From JAULUH01 sp032111745 (GTDB lineage Bacteria; Chloroflexota; Anaerolineae; JAAEKA01), in contig JAULUH010000551.1 in the NCBI GenBank assembly GCA_032111745.1, positions 1 through 16,149 on the forward strand: a DNA stretch of 16,149 nucleotides, read 5' to 3'. A program made the position numbers and the translations under genes. Within the stretch, counting starts at the first letter, position 1. Every line of letters begins with the position of its first letter. A model generated the notes under the pieces. The model did no database searches and was not told the origin of the DNA. It worked only from the letters and a program-made list of their open reading frames with translations. Positions 1-8,134 of the stretch are shown piece after piece.

Positions 1-1
1 C

Positions 2-40
2 TGGCGCTGGTTCCGGGGCAGGAACTCACCAGAGGATTAG
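2..40 (+). CDS. Possible C-terminal tail of an upstream gene (partial)
   Basis: Reading from base 2 gives twelve codons ending in the TAG at 38-40, a basic, Trp/Arg-rich tail (WRWFRGRNSPED). The stop lies 6 bases before the ATG of the next gene, and that gene's ribosome binding site (AGAGGA, 31-36) would sit inside these last codons, which is usual for tightly packed operons. No function can be assigned from twelve residues, and the frame could be open by chance. Confidence 0.25.
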   Translation, partial: WRWFRGRNSPED

Positions 41-46
41 ACTTTG

Positions 47-2182
47 ATGGAAGCGCTACCGCGGGTGGTACGACGGCCGCAGAACACCCTGGTGATCTAC
101 ACCGTGCCGGTGGTGGAGGCCTACAAGCTCCTCCAGCACGACGTGACGCGGATAGAGCGGCGATACGGTACACCGATCGACTTCATCGACCGCGCCAAGC
201 TTTCGGCGGCGCTCAGGGAGCTCAACCTGCAGCGGCTGGAACTGGATGGGGCAGACCTGCGTGAGGTGGCCACAGTGACCGGGCAGGCTCCACCTGGCGC
301 GGCGGCAACCCAGCCGCCGCCGACGGCACAACAGCCCCGGCCAGCCCGGCCACCCGTGTATGTCGAAGCGCCTGCGTTGCCTGTAGTTACCGGGGCTGCC
401 ACGGAAGATGCTGGCTGGTCACCGCCTGATACCCTGCAGCCTGGGCAAGGCGCGGAGTCCAGTGGGCTGCGGCGCAACCTGCTGATTGCGCTGGGCGTGG
501 TGGCGGTGGCTATCGTGGCCCTGGCCTTCGTCCTATTCCGCATGCTGTCGGGGCCTGGCACGCCAGGTGGCGCCACCGGCACGCCGATCGTGGAGACGAC
601 TACCCCCACGGTGACTACAACGCCGGCACTGGCCACTGCCACGGCCCGTACCAACACCGCAATCACTACCGGCCCGGGACCGGAGTACGACACCATCGGC
701 ATCCTGCAGGCGGGCCAGACGGTGGAGGTGATCGGCCGGAGCGAGGACAGCCAGTGGTGGGTCATCCGCACCCGTAACCTGCCTGGCGGGCAGGGCTGGG
801 TGGCCGCCAACGCCGTGACGGCGACCAATGCGGAGGGGGTGCCGGTGGTCGCGGCGCCGGAGGTGGCCACGCCGACACCCTCGGCAACGCCGACCGTGGC
901 CATCACCGATTGGAAGGGGGAGTATTTCGACAACCCGGACGTGGCGGGTGAGCCCGTGCTGGTGCGCAACGATCCTGCCATCAACTTCAACTGGGGTCCT
1001 GGATCGCCGGCGCCTGGGGTTCCCCCCAACGACTACTCGGTGCGCTGGTCCCGCGCTGACTTCTTCGAGGACGGCAACTACGTCTTCCGGGCCAATGTCG
1101 AGGGTGGCGTACGGCTGTGGCTGGATGGGCGGTTGTTGATCGACAGCTGGCAGAGCGAGGGGCTGCGGCTGCTGGAGGCCGAGAGTGGGCGGATAGCCCG
1201 GGGCGACCATGACCTGCTGGTGGACTACTTCAAGCGCAGCGGCAACGGGCAGATTGCCGTGAGCTGGGAGCCCAAGGCACCCGACGTGCCGCCGACGGCC
1301 GTGATCTCCGGGCCCACCGCGGGCCAGACTGGCGAGCAGCTGCGTTTTTCGGGCCGCACGTCATCGCCGGGCTCAGGCCAGGCTATCGTCACCTATGAAT
1401 GGCGCTTCGGCGATGGCACTGTCGCCAATGGCGTGGACGTACAGAAGGCCTTTGCCACGCCAGGCACCTACGAGGTACGGCTGACCATAACGGCTGACAA
1501 CGGGTTGCAGAGCGTGGCGATCCAGCAGGTGCGCATCACCGCAGCGCCGCTGCCACCGGTAGCCGTGATCAGCGCACCTTCGCAGGCTATAGTAGCCCAG
1601 GTGGTCACTTTCAACGGCAGCAACTCCACCGGGCAGAACCAGATTGTGGACTATCGGTGGAACTTCGGCGATGGCGGCACTGCGAGCGCGGTGACGGTGG
1701 ACCACGCCTATACCAGCGCCGGGGTGTACAACGTCACCCTGACCGTGACCGATAGCGCCGGGCTATCGGATACCTCCACCATGCAGATCCAGGTCAGCGC
1801 GGCCACGCCAACACCGACTCCGTCCCCCACGCCCACGGTGCCAGCTGGCCCAACCCTGGAGGGCATTACCTGGCAGCTGCGCGACACAATTCCGGGCTCG
1901 ACCATCACCGCCTTTTTCCGGGGTGGTACGGTTAACGGCTCGGGCGGCTGTAACACCTACAATGGATCCTATACGGTGAGCGGCGAGAACCTGTCGGTGG
2001 GCTCATTGAGTACCACCGGCCAGCTGTGCAGCCAGGAGCTCATGGATCAGGAAAGCCAATATCTGGCCGTTTTGACGGCCGCGCAACGCTACGCCTTCGA
2101 GGGCAGCGAGCTGCGCATCACGAGCCTGGTCGGCGGCGAGCAGATCCGGCTGGTGTATGCGGCCGCAGCCACCCCGCGCTAA
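47..2182 (+). CDS. Single-pass membrane protein with SH3b, PA14, two PKD and META domains
   Basis: Predicted cell-surface protein of about 711 residues; its role is probably binding of ligands or glycans, and no catalytic motif is visible. Numbered from the TTG at 44: a cytosolic part (1-142) with a compact unrecognised head (about 8-80) and a Pro/Ala linker; one membrane helix (144-166) preceded by RR, implying N-in/C-out; a Thr/Pro linker; a bacterial SH3 domain (200-260, with GPGPEYDTIG and GWVAA); a PA14-like domain (289-408, with WKGEYFDN, YSVRWSR and LWLDGRLLIDSW); two PKD domains (415-498 and 504-586, each with the FGDG turn); a TPTPTP linker; and a C-terminal META/HslJ-like domain (605-705, with GGCNTYNGSY). 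The TTG at 44 is possible, but the ATG at 47 sits 10 bases after AGAGGA and is preferred; an in-frame stop at 38-40 rules out anything longer. The domain calls come from motifs. The stop is 25 bases before the next gene, so cotranscription is likely. Confidence 0.85.
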   Translation: MEALPRVVRRPQNTLVIYTVPVVEAYKLLQHDVTRIERRYGTPIDFIDRAKLSAALRELNLQRLELDGADLREVATVTGQAPPGAAATQPPPTAQQPRPARPPVYVEAPALPVVTGAATEDAGWSPPDTLQPGQGAESSGLRRNLLIALGVVAVAIVALAFVLFRMLSGPGTPGGATGTPIVETTTPTVTTTPALATATARTNTAITTGPGPEYDTIGILQAGQTVEVIGRSEDSQWWVIRTRNLPGGQGWVAANAVTATNAEGVPVVAAPEVATPTPSATPTVAITDWKGEYFDNPDVAGEPVLVRNDPAINFNWGPGSPAPGVPPNDYSVRWSRADFFEDGNYVFRANVEGGVRLWLDGRLLIDSWQSEGLRLLEAESGRIARGDHDLLVDYFKRSGNGQIAVSWEPKAPDVPPTAVISGPTAGQTGEQLRFSGRTSSPGSGQAIVTYEWRFGDGTVANGVDVQKAFATPGTYEVRLTITADNGLQSVAIQQVRITAAPLPPVAVISAPSQAIVAQVVTFNGSNSTGQNQIVDYRWNFGDGGTASAVTVDHAYTSAGVYNVTLTVTDSAGLSDTSTMQIQVSAATPTPTPSPTPTVPAGPTLEGITWQLRDTIPGSTITAFFRGGTVNGSGGCNTYNGSYTVSGENLSVGSLSTTGQLCSQELMDQESQYLAVLTAAQRYAFEGSELRITSLVGGEQIRLVYAAAATPR

Positions 2183-2207
2183 GACAACGATTCCGACGGG
2201 AGCACTT

Positions 2208-4991
2208 ATGACACCTGAGTGGTATCAGATGCCGGTGGCCGAGGTCCTCAACACACTCGACACTGACGCGACCACGGGCCTCAGCATGTCCGCGGCCCAG
2301 GTACAGCTGGAGAAGGTCGGCCCCAACGAGCTAGTGGAAAAGGGTGGCCGCACCAGGGCGCAGATCTTGTGGGAGCAGGTGTCAGGGGTGCTGACTATCC
2401 TGCTGGTGGTGGCTGCAGGCATATCGGCGTTCCTGGGTGACTGGATCGAGGCTGTGGTCATCCTGCTGATCGTCGTGCTGAACGCGATCCTCGGCTACAC
2501 CCAGGAGTACAAGGCCGAGCAGTCCATGGCGGCGCTGAAGCGGATGGCGGTGCCCAAGGTGCGGGTGCGCCGCGATGGCCAGGTGCAGGAGATCTCGGCC
2601 AGCACGGTCGTGCCCGGCGACATCGTGATCCTGGAGACGGGCAACGTGGTGCCGGCCGACGGCCGTGTCATCCAGAGCATCAATATGCGGGTGGAGGAGG
2701 CGTCCCTGACCGGCGAGTCCGAGCCGGTGGACAAAGAGGCTGACCTGGTTTTCGAGTCGGACCGGGCGCTAGGCGACCGTCGCAACATGCTCTACAGCAG
2801 CACCGTCGTCAACTACGGCCGCGGGGAGATGGCGGTCACGGCGACGGGCATGCAGACCGAGATCGGCAACATCGCGACCATGATCCAGTCGGTGGAGGAG
2901 GAGAAGACTCCATTGCAGGACCGGCTGGACCGGCTGGGCAAGACGCTGGCCTACGCGGCGCTGGGCCTGGTGGCGGTGGTGTTTATCATCGGCTACGTGC
3001 GCGGCTCAGCGGACATCGAAGAGCTGCTGCTGACCTCGGTGAGCCTGGCGGTGGCGGCCGTGCCGGAGGCGTTGACCGCGGTGGTGACCATCGCTCTGTC
3101 GCTCGGTGCCCAGCGCATGCTGAAGCGCCAGGCGCTGATCCGCAAGCTGCCGGCGGTGGAGACCCTGGGCTCGGTGTCGGTGATCTGCTCGGACAAGACG
3201 GGCACGCTGACCCAGAACCGCATGACGGTGACGGCGTTGGACATCGCCAATCACCGCCTGGACCTGGTCCAGAAGGCGGGGGAGGCCAGCCTGGAGCTGG
3301 TTCCTGTCGAAGGCACCGAACTGAGCCCGGGCGCCCAGCCGACGCTGGACCTGTTGTTGGTGGCCGGCGCGCTGTGCAACGATGCCTCGTTGGCGCGCGA
3401 CGCGCAGGCGGGGCACGGCTTTCACGCCGTGGGCGATCCCACGGAGGGTGCGCTGGTGCTGGCGGCGGCCGAGATGGGCATTCTCAAGGATGACCTGGAC
3501 CAGGCTTTCCCCCGGGTGGCCGAAGTGCCGTTCGACTCGGTGCGCAAGCGCATGACCACCGTGCATCGCATTCCGCAGGCAGCGGGGGAGGTGCCGCCGA
3601 GCCTGGTTCCGGTGTGGGAGCGCCGGGTCCCGGAGGAGACTCCCGCGCAGTATGCGGCCTTCACCAAGGGAGCCATCGACGGCATGTTGTCCATCTCCAA
3701 CCGGGTGTGGGTGGAGGGCAAGGCCGAGCCCCTGGACGACCAGTGGCGAGAGCGCATCATGGCGGCGCACGACGAGATGGCCCAGAAGGGCATGCGGGTG
3801 CTGGGCGTGGGCCTGCGCACCTGCGACCAGGCTCCGACGGAAACGACGGAAAAGGCGCTGGAGAAGGATCTGCTGTTGGTCGGCCTGTTTGGCATGATCG
3901 ACCCCCCGCGGCCCGAAGTGCGCGACGCAGTGATGGAGTGTCGTAGCGCTGGCATCCGGCCGGTAATGATCACCGGAGACCATCCGCTGACCGCCCGGCA
4001 CATCGCCTACCAGGTTGGGATCGCCGACAGCGACCGGTTCCTGACCGGCCAGGAGCTGGAGCTCATGTCGCCCAGCGAGCTGGTGGAGGCCACCAAGGAG
4101 GTATCGGTATTCGCCCGGGTATCGCCGGAGCACAAGCTGAAGCTGATCGACGCCTTCCAGAGCCAGCAGAACATCGTGTCGATGACCGGCGATGGTGTCA
4201 ACGATGCCCCGGCCCTGAAGAAAGCCGACATCGGGGTGGCGATGGGGATCACGGGCACGGACGTGGCCAAGGGTGCGGCGGAAATGGTGTTGCTGGACGA
4301 CAACTTCGCCACCATCGTGGCTGCTGTGGAAGAAGGCCGGGTGATCTTCGACAACATCCGCCGCTTCATCAAGTACCTGTTGACCTGCAACACCAGCGAG
4401 ATCGCGGTCATGCTGATCGGTCCGTTCCTGGGGCTGCCGCTGCCCCTGCTACCCCTGCAGATCCTGTGGATGAACCTGGTGACCGACGGGTTGCCGGCCC
4501 TGGCCCTGGGCGTAGAGAACGCCGAGAAGGACGTGATGGACCGGCCGCCGTATTCGGCGGTGGAGAGCGTGTTTGGCCGGGGCATGATCCGGTTCATCAT
4601 CGGCATCGGCATCGTCATGAGCATCGTGGCCCTGGGCGCGGCGGTGGGCTTCTACAACGCCGGCGATCCCCAGTGGCAGACGGTGTTGTTCACCACCCTG
4701 GTGTTCTCGCAGATCGCCGTGGCCGTGGCAGCGCGCTCGGAGTCGTTCTCGATCTTCAAGATCGGCTTCTTCACCAACCGGGCCATGGTGCTGGCGGTGG
4801 TGCTGACGGTGGTCCTGCAGCTGGTGGTGATCTATCTGCCCTTCGCGCAGACGATCTTCGAAACCACGGCGCTGTCGGCTACGGAGCTAGGCGTTTGCGT
4901 GGGCCTGGCGTTGTTGGTGTTCGTGGTCGTGGAGATCTGGAAGGCCGTGTTCCACCGGCGGGAGGTGAGCAAGAAGGCGGCGGGCGCGTAG
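2208..4991 (+). CDS. P2A-type cation-transporting ATPase (Ca2+-ATPase/SPCA-like)
   Basis: Integral membrane pump of 927 residues that couples ATP hydrolysis to cation export, most likely Ca2+ and possibly Mn2+. Order: cation-ATPase N-domain (about 1-70), paired helices near 62-105, actuator domain with TGES (168-171), M4 with PEAL (286-289), phosphorylated Asp in DKTGTLT (D329), nucleotide domain with FTKGA, hinge GDGVNDAP (661-668), then six C-terminal helices. Aligned by eye with SERCA: M4 E287 matches E309, M5 N728 and E731 match N768 and E771, and M6 NLVTDG (N756, T759, D760) matches N796, T799 and D800. M8 has Q835 where SERCA has E908. Family knowledge links Gln there to pumps such as PMCA that carry one Ca2+, so I infer one ion per cycle. 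The ATG at 2208 is chosen over the upstream ATG at 2157 because GACGGGAG (2195-2202) lies just before it and the longer form would overlap the previous gene. P2D Na+/K+ specificity cannot be excluded. Confidence 0.93.
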   Translation: MTPEWYQMPVAEVLNTLDTDATTGLSMSAAQVQLEKVGPNELVEKGGRTRAQILWEQVSGVLTILLVVAAGISAFLGDWIEAVVILLIVVLNAILGYTQEYKAEQSMAALKRMAVPKVRVRRDGQVQEISASTVVPGDIVILETGNVVPADGRVIQSINMRVEEASLTGESEPVDKEADLVFESDRALGDRRNMLYSSTVVNYGRGEMAVTATGMQTEIGNIATMIQSVEEEKTPLQDRLDRLGKTLAYAALGLVAVVFIIGYVRGSADIEELLLTSVSLAVAAVPEALTAVVTIALSLGAQRMLKRQALIRKLPAVETLGSVSVICSDKTGTLTQNRMTVTALDIANHRLDLVQKAGEASLELVPVEGTELSPGAQPTLDLLLVAGALCNDASLARDAQAGHGFHAVGDPTEGALVLAAAEMGILKDDLDQAFPRVAEVPFDSVRKRMTTVHRIPQAAGEVPPSLVPVWERRVPEETPAQYAAFTKGAIDGMLSISNRVWVEGKAEPLDDQWRERIMAAHDEMAQKGMRVLGVGLRTCDQAPTETTEKALEKDLLLVGLFGMIDPPRPEVRDAVMECRSAGIRPVMITGDHPLTARHIAYQVGIADSDRFLTGQELELMSPSELVEATKEVSVFARVSPEHKLKLIDAFQSQQNIVSMTGDGVNDAPALKKADIGVAMGITGTDVAKGAAEMVLLDDNFATIVAAVEEGRVIFDNIRRFIKYLLTCNTSEIAVMLIGPFLGLPLPLLPLQILWMNLVTDGLPALALGVENAEKDVMDRPPYSAVESVFGRGMIRFIIGIGIVMSIVALGAAVGFYNAGDPQWQTVLFTTLVFSQIAVAVAARSESFSIFKIGFFTNRAMVLAVVLTVVLQLVVIYLPFAQTIFETTALSATELGVCVGLALLVFVVVEIWKAVFHRREVSKKAAGA

Positions 4992-5030
4992 CTCCAGAAG
5001 GGGGGCGGTGGATGCCGGCGGTAGCTCGGT

Positions 5031-5078
5031 GTCGAGGCTCTAGCCGGCCCTTTAGCGCCGACCGGCTAAAGCCTCGAC
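5031..5078. terminator. 17-bp hairpin between convergent genes, candidate bidirectional terminator
   Basis: The arm at 5031-5047 (GTCGAGGCTCTAGCCGG) is the reverse complement of 5062-5078 with one mismatch, leaving a 14-base loop. It lies between the stop of the P2A ATPase (4991) and the stop of recN (5147), where a shared terminator is expected. There is no T-run on either side, so it is not a canonical intrinsic terminator. The right arm is part of the interspersed repeat at 5057-5131, so the hairpin may simply be two inverted repeat copies. Confidence 0.4.
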
Positions 5079-5131
5079 TCCGTTGTCCCGGGGGGGTCTT
5101 GGGCCGACCGGCAAAAGCCTCGACTCCGTTG
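5057..5131 (+). repeat. Two copies of a 29-bp intergenic repeat (GCCGACCGGCTAAAGCC core)
   Basis: The copies at 5057-5085 and 5103-5131 are identical over 29 bases except for one T/A change, and both run on into a near-identical CCCGG. Copy 2 is preceded by GGGGTCTTGG, as is the third copy at 14941-14974. A partial inverted copy forms the left arm at 5031-5047. The region 4992-5146 has no plausible gene, so this is non-coding interspersed repeat DNA of unknown function. Confidence 0.8.
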
Positions 5132-5146
5132 CCCGGAGGGGCGCGG

Positions 5147-6943
5147 CTACGATAGGCTCTTGGTGGCGGCGACCTCGGCCAGCATCTCCTCTACGGATTC
5201 CCGGGCGGCGCTGCTGGTGCTGCCCAGCATGGCGGCCAGCTCGGCGATGCGGTCCGAGCCGTCGAGACGTACGACAGCGGCGTGGGTGTGCTGGCCTTCG
5301 AATTGTTTGAGCACATGGAAGTGCCGGTCGCCGTAGCCGGCCAGCTGGGGCAGGTGGGTGATGCAGAGGACTTGATGGGCCAGGCCCTTCCCGGACGAAT
5401 CGCCGCCACCGTTGTCCCGGGTCAGCCCCCATAGCTTCTGACCGACGGTGGACCCGACCCGCCCGCCGATGCCGACGTCGATCTCGTCGAAGATCAGGGT
5501 GGGTGTCTCGTCGGCCCGGCCCAGTACGGTCTTGAGGGCCAACATCAGCCGGGAGGTCTCACCACCCGATGCCACCTTGACCAGCGGCTTCAGGGGCTCG
5601 CCGGGGTTGGCCGACACCAGGAACTCCACCTGGTCCAGGCCGGTGGTGTCGAAAGCGTAGCGACCGGGGGCCAGGCTGGGATCGGGCGGGGAGTCTTCCT
5701 CGACCGGCGCGCCCGTTGGCTCGGGCTGCCACTGCAGGTCGACGGCGAACTGAGCTCGCTCCATGCGCAGGTCGGCCAGCTCGCGCTCTACGGCGGCGGC
5801 CATGGTGGTAGCGGCCAGGCGCCGGGCCCGGGAGAGCGCGGCCCCTTGCTGGCCGACCTGTTGCAGCAGACGCTGTTCCTCGTCCTCCAGCTCGGCGGTG
5901 CGCACCTCGGCGTTGTCCAGGCCCTCCAGCTCGACGCGCGCCCGGCGGCCGAAGGCGATGATCTCCTCGATGGTATCACCGTACTTGCGTTTCAGGTTGA
6001 AGAGCAGGGCCAGCCGCTCCTCAATCTCGGCCAGGCGCTCAGGGCTGGCCTCGATAGCCTCCGCATAGGCCTCCAGCGACTGCGCCAGCTCCTGGAGCTG
6101 GTCGGAGAGGGCCTCGGCCAGGTCCAGCAGTGGGATGGCATCCTGGTCGATGGCGGCCAGGCGGGAGAGGGAGCCAGCGGCGGTGCTGACCAGGTCCAGG
6201 GCGGCGGGCTGGTCCCGGTCGCCTTCGGCCAGGCGGGCGCGGGCAGCCTCGGCCAGCCGGATCAGCTGCTCGGCGTTGGCCAGCCGGCGGCGCTCGGCCT
6301 CCAGGGCGACATCCTCGCCCGGCTCCAGGCTGGCAGCGTCGATTTCGTCCACCTGGAAGGTCAGGAGGTCAAGTCGCCGGGCCAGCTCGCGGCGGTCCCG
6401 GCGCAGGTTGGACAGCTCCCTGCGCACTGCGCTGAGTTGCCGCACGGTCGTCCCCAGCTGCTCGCGCTGGGCCATAAGCCCGCCGTAGCGGTCGAGCAGG
6501 CTCACATGCTCGCGCGGCCGCATCAGGGAGAGATGGTCGCTCTGGCCGTGGATGTCAACCAGCCGGTTACCAATCTCCTTGAGCACGCCCACGGCGACGG
6601 CCCGGCCGTTGACCCGCACGACCGATCGGCCACCCCGGCGCAGCTCCCGGGAGAGCAATAGCACGCCGGAGTCCTCGCCCTCCAGGCCTTCTTGCTCGAG
6701 CAAGGGGGTGAGGGCGGCGGCCACAGGGGGTGCCAGGGTGAAGACGGCTTCCACCTGGGTGAGGGCGGCCCCGGCCCGGATGACCTCCTGGCCGGCCTTG
6801 CCGCCCAGCACCATGTCGACGGCGTCGACGATGATGGATTTGCCGGCCCCGGTCTCGCCGGTGAGCACGTTGAAGCCGGGGTCGAAGGCCAGGTGTAGAT
6901 CGTCGATGATGGCGAAGTTGGTGATGTGAAGCTCTGATAACAT
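5147..6943 (-). CDS. recN: DNA repair protein RecN
   Basis: SMC-like ATPase of 598 residues that acts at double-strand breaks, tethering DNA ends in recombinational repair in the cytoplasm. The N-terminus MLSELHITNFAIIDDL is typical of the family. Walker A is GETGAGKS (29-36), followed by a DIHGQSDH segment; the middle is a long Glu/Ala/Leu/Arg-rich coiled coil. The ABC signature SGGE is at 459-462, Walker B LIFDEIDVGIGG at about 483-494 (D486, E487), and a CITHLPQLA switch segment follows. Length matches the family (about 550-600). The frame stays open to an ATG at 6991, but the ATG at 6943 gives the family's conserved start, so I chose it although no strong ribosome binding site is visible. 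It lies 76 bases downstream of the TPR/B-box gene on the same strand and is probably the last gene of that unit. It converges on the P2A ATPase. Confidence 0.96.
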   Translation of the reverse strand: MLSELHITNFAIIDDLHLAFDPGFNVLTGETGAGKSIIVDAVDMVLGGKAGQEVIRAGAALTQVEAVFTLAPPVAAALTPLLEQEGLEGEDSGVLLLSRELRRGGRSVVRVNGRAVAVGVLKEIGNRLVDIHGQSDHLSLMRPREHVSLLDRYGGLMAQREQLGTTVRQLSAVRRELSNLRRDRRELARRLDLLTFQVDEIDAASLEPGEDVALEAERRRLANAEQLIRLAEAARARLAEGDRDQPAALDLVSTAAGSLSRLAAIDQDAIPLLDLAEALSDQLQELAQSLEAYAEAIEASPERLAEIEERLALLFNLKRKYGDTIEEIIAFGRRARVELEGLDNAEVRTAELEDEEQRLLQQVGQQGAALSRARRLAATTMAAAVERELADLRMERAQFAVDLQWQPEPTGAPVEEDSPPDPSLAPGRYAFDTTGLDQVEFLVSANPGEPLKPLVKVASGGETSRLMLALKTVLGRADETPTLIFDEIDVGIGGRVGSTVGQKLWGLTRDNGGGDSSGKGLAHQVLCITHLPQLAGYGDRHFHVLKQFEGQHTHAAVVRLDGSDRIAELAAMLGSTSSAARESVEEMLAEVAATKSLS

Positions 6944-7019
6944 AGGCACGAGCTCGTCCAGAAGGCAGGGCCCGGGAAGCCGGGGTGCCACTGCGCCTGG
7001 CGACGGGCGATGCGTGGGC

Positions 7020-7922
7020 TTACCTCAAGGTGGCGTAGATCGTGCTAAGGGCCAGGAAGAGGAAGACCAGCAGCGGGATCAGGTTGGTCAGGGAGAAGCC
7101 AATGCGCAGGCCAAACACCGCTCCCACCACGACGCCAACCAGCATGCCCAGGATGATGGCCACGACGGCGACGACGCCCATGTAGCGGCCGCGGCGGCGC
7201 CCGACGGAGCGCCGGATGATGGTGGCGGCAATGCCGCCGACCGCCGGTCCCAGGACCACAGCCAGGATGATGCCCAGGAAGAGGCCGAAGATGCCCAGCA
7301 GCACCTCGATGAGCGGCGCGGCTAGGGCAGCCAGCAGGAAGCTGACCACGGCCACGACGACGTAGTCCGTGCTGACGGCGTTGAAGAAGGTGTTTTGTTG
7401 CTCGCGGATGCAGTCCTTGCAACGATAGCCGACTTCGGTCAACTCCACGCAGCGGACGCAGACTGGGCGGCCGCAGCGGTTGCAGCGCAGGGTTGTCTCG
7501 GTATCCGGGTGGTTGACACAGAACACGGTCTCGCCGCTCTCCACGGGCACGTGTTGGTGCTCCTCGGCGGCCACGGCCGCCGGGACCGGGGGCAGGGCCG
7601 CACTGCGGGCGGCCGCTCCGGCCAGGCTGGCCTCGATAGCCTTGACCGTGGCGGGGTCAGCCCCAGCAGCCAGGCGCTGCAGGGCGGCCCGGGCCGCGCC
7701 GTTGTTGGGGTTGATGGCCAGTACCTGCTCGTAGCAGGCGCGCTTGGCTTCCGCGGAGGGCAGCGCAGCCGCCAGGCCGAGCCAGGCCTGGGTGTTGTAG
7801 GGCGAGCGCTCCGTGGCCCGCCGGTACAGGCGCTCGGCCTCCGCGCGGTCGCCCAGGCTGTTGGCAGCTGCGGCCTGATCCAGCAGCTCGCTGAGGGTAA
7901 TAAGGGGTTCATCCACGGGCAT
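7020..7922 (-). CDS. TPR and B-box zinc-finger multi-pass membrane protein
   Basis: A 300-residue protein with three parts. Residues 5-86 form tetratricopeptide-like helices (EAERLYRRATERSPYN, then CYEQVLAINPNNGAARAAL). Residues 135-171 form a B-box-type zinc site with ligand candidates C135, H138, C147, C150, C155, C158, C168 and C171 (FCVNHPDTET, LRCNRCGRPVC, YRCKDC). Residues 186-297 hold four or five hydrophobic helices split by a basic loop (RRSVGRRRGRY, 237-247), which should be cytosolic. TPR and B-box modules usually bind proteins, so an assembly or scaffold role at the inner membrane is an inference. The order TPR, zinc finger, membrane block recurs among uncharacterised proteins. 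The ATG at 7922 has AAAGGA 13 bases upstream, rather far; GTG codon 3 is an alternative. It lies between nadK and recN, separated from nadK by a large palindrome. Confidence 0.85.
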   Translation of the reverse strand: MPVDEPLITLSELLDQAAAANSLGDRAEAERLYRRATERSPYNTQAWLGLAAALPSAEAKRACYEQVLAINPNNGAARAALQRLAAGADPATVKAIEASLAGAAARSAALPPVPAAVAAEEHQHVPVESGETVFCVNHPDTETTLRCNRCGRPVCVRCVELTEVGYRCKDCIREQQNTFFNAVSTDYVVVAVVSFLLAALAAPLIEVLLGIFGLFLGIILAVVLGPAVGGIAATIIRRSVGRRRGRYMGVVAVVAIILGMLVGVVVGAVFGLRIGFSLTNLIPLLVFLFLALSTIYATLR

Positions 7923-8039
7923 GGCTAAGCTATAAGTTCCTTTCGCTGACTTTGCTGTAGTATTGGGATCGATTCTATCGCAGATCGCCCGGTGGCATCA
8001 GGTATGCTCCTGACTTTTGTCCAAAGGATGTGGATGCAA

Positions 8040-8121
8040 GTAGGGGCATGAATGGCTTGGCGTGGCTGGCGGGGCGGCCGCCCCCCCCCCCCCCCCCACG
8101 CCAAGCCATTCATGCCCCTAC
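8040..8121. repeat. 26-bp perfect palindrome with a loop containing 17 consecutive C
   Basis: 8040-8065 (GTAGGGGCATGAATGGCTTG and on) and 8096-8121 are perfect reverse complements over 26 bp. The loop (8066-8095) holds GGGGCGGCCG and most of a C17 run (8081-8097). It begins 14 bases past the stop of nadK and lies about 120 bases upstream of the TPR gene start, so on the minus strand it could end nadK transcription. The GTAGGGGC...GCCCCTAC termini resemble palindromic intergenic elements common in Chloroflexota and cyanobacteria, possibly MITE remnants; this resemblance is from memory. The C-run length may be miscalled or polymorphic. Confidence 0.85.
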
Positions 8122-8134
8122 AATGCCATAACTA

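Noticed and set aside
3006..4133. Long open frame on the minus strand inside the P2A ATPase gene
   Set aside because: Its composition is that of an antisense shadow (Arg, His, Gln-rich), with no domain and no ribosome binding site.
7972..7977. Possible -10 box (TAGAAT on the minus strand) for the TPR gene
   Set aside because: No acceptable -35 lies 16-18 bases upstream, so the call cannot be supported.
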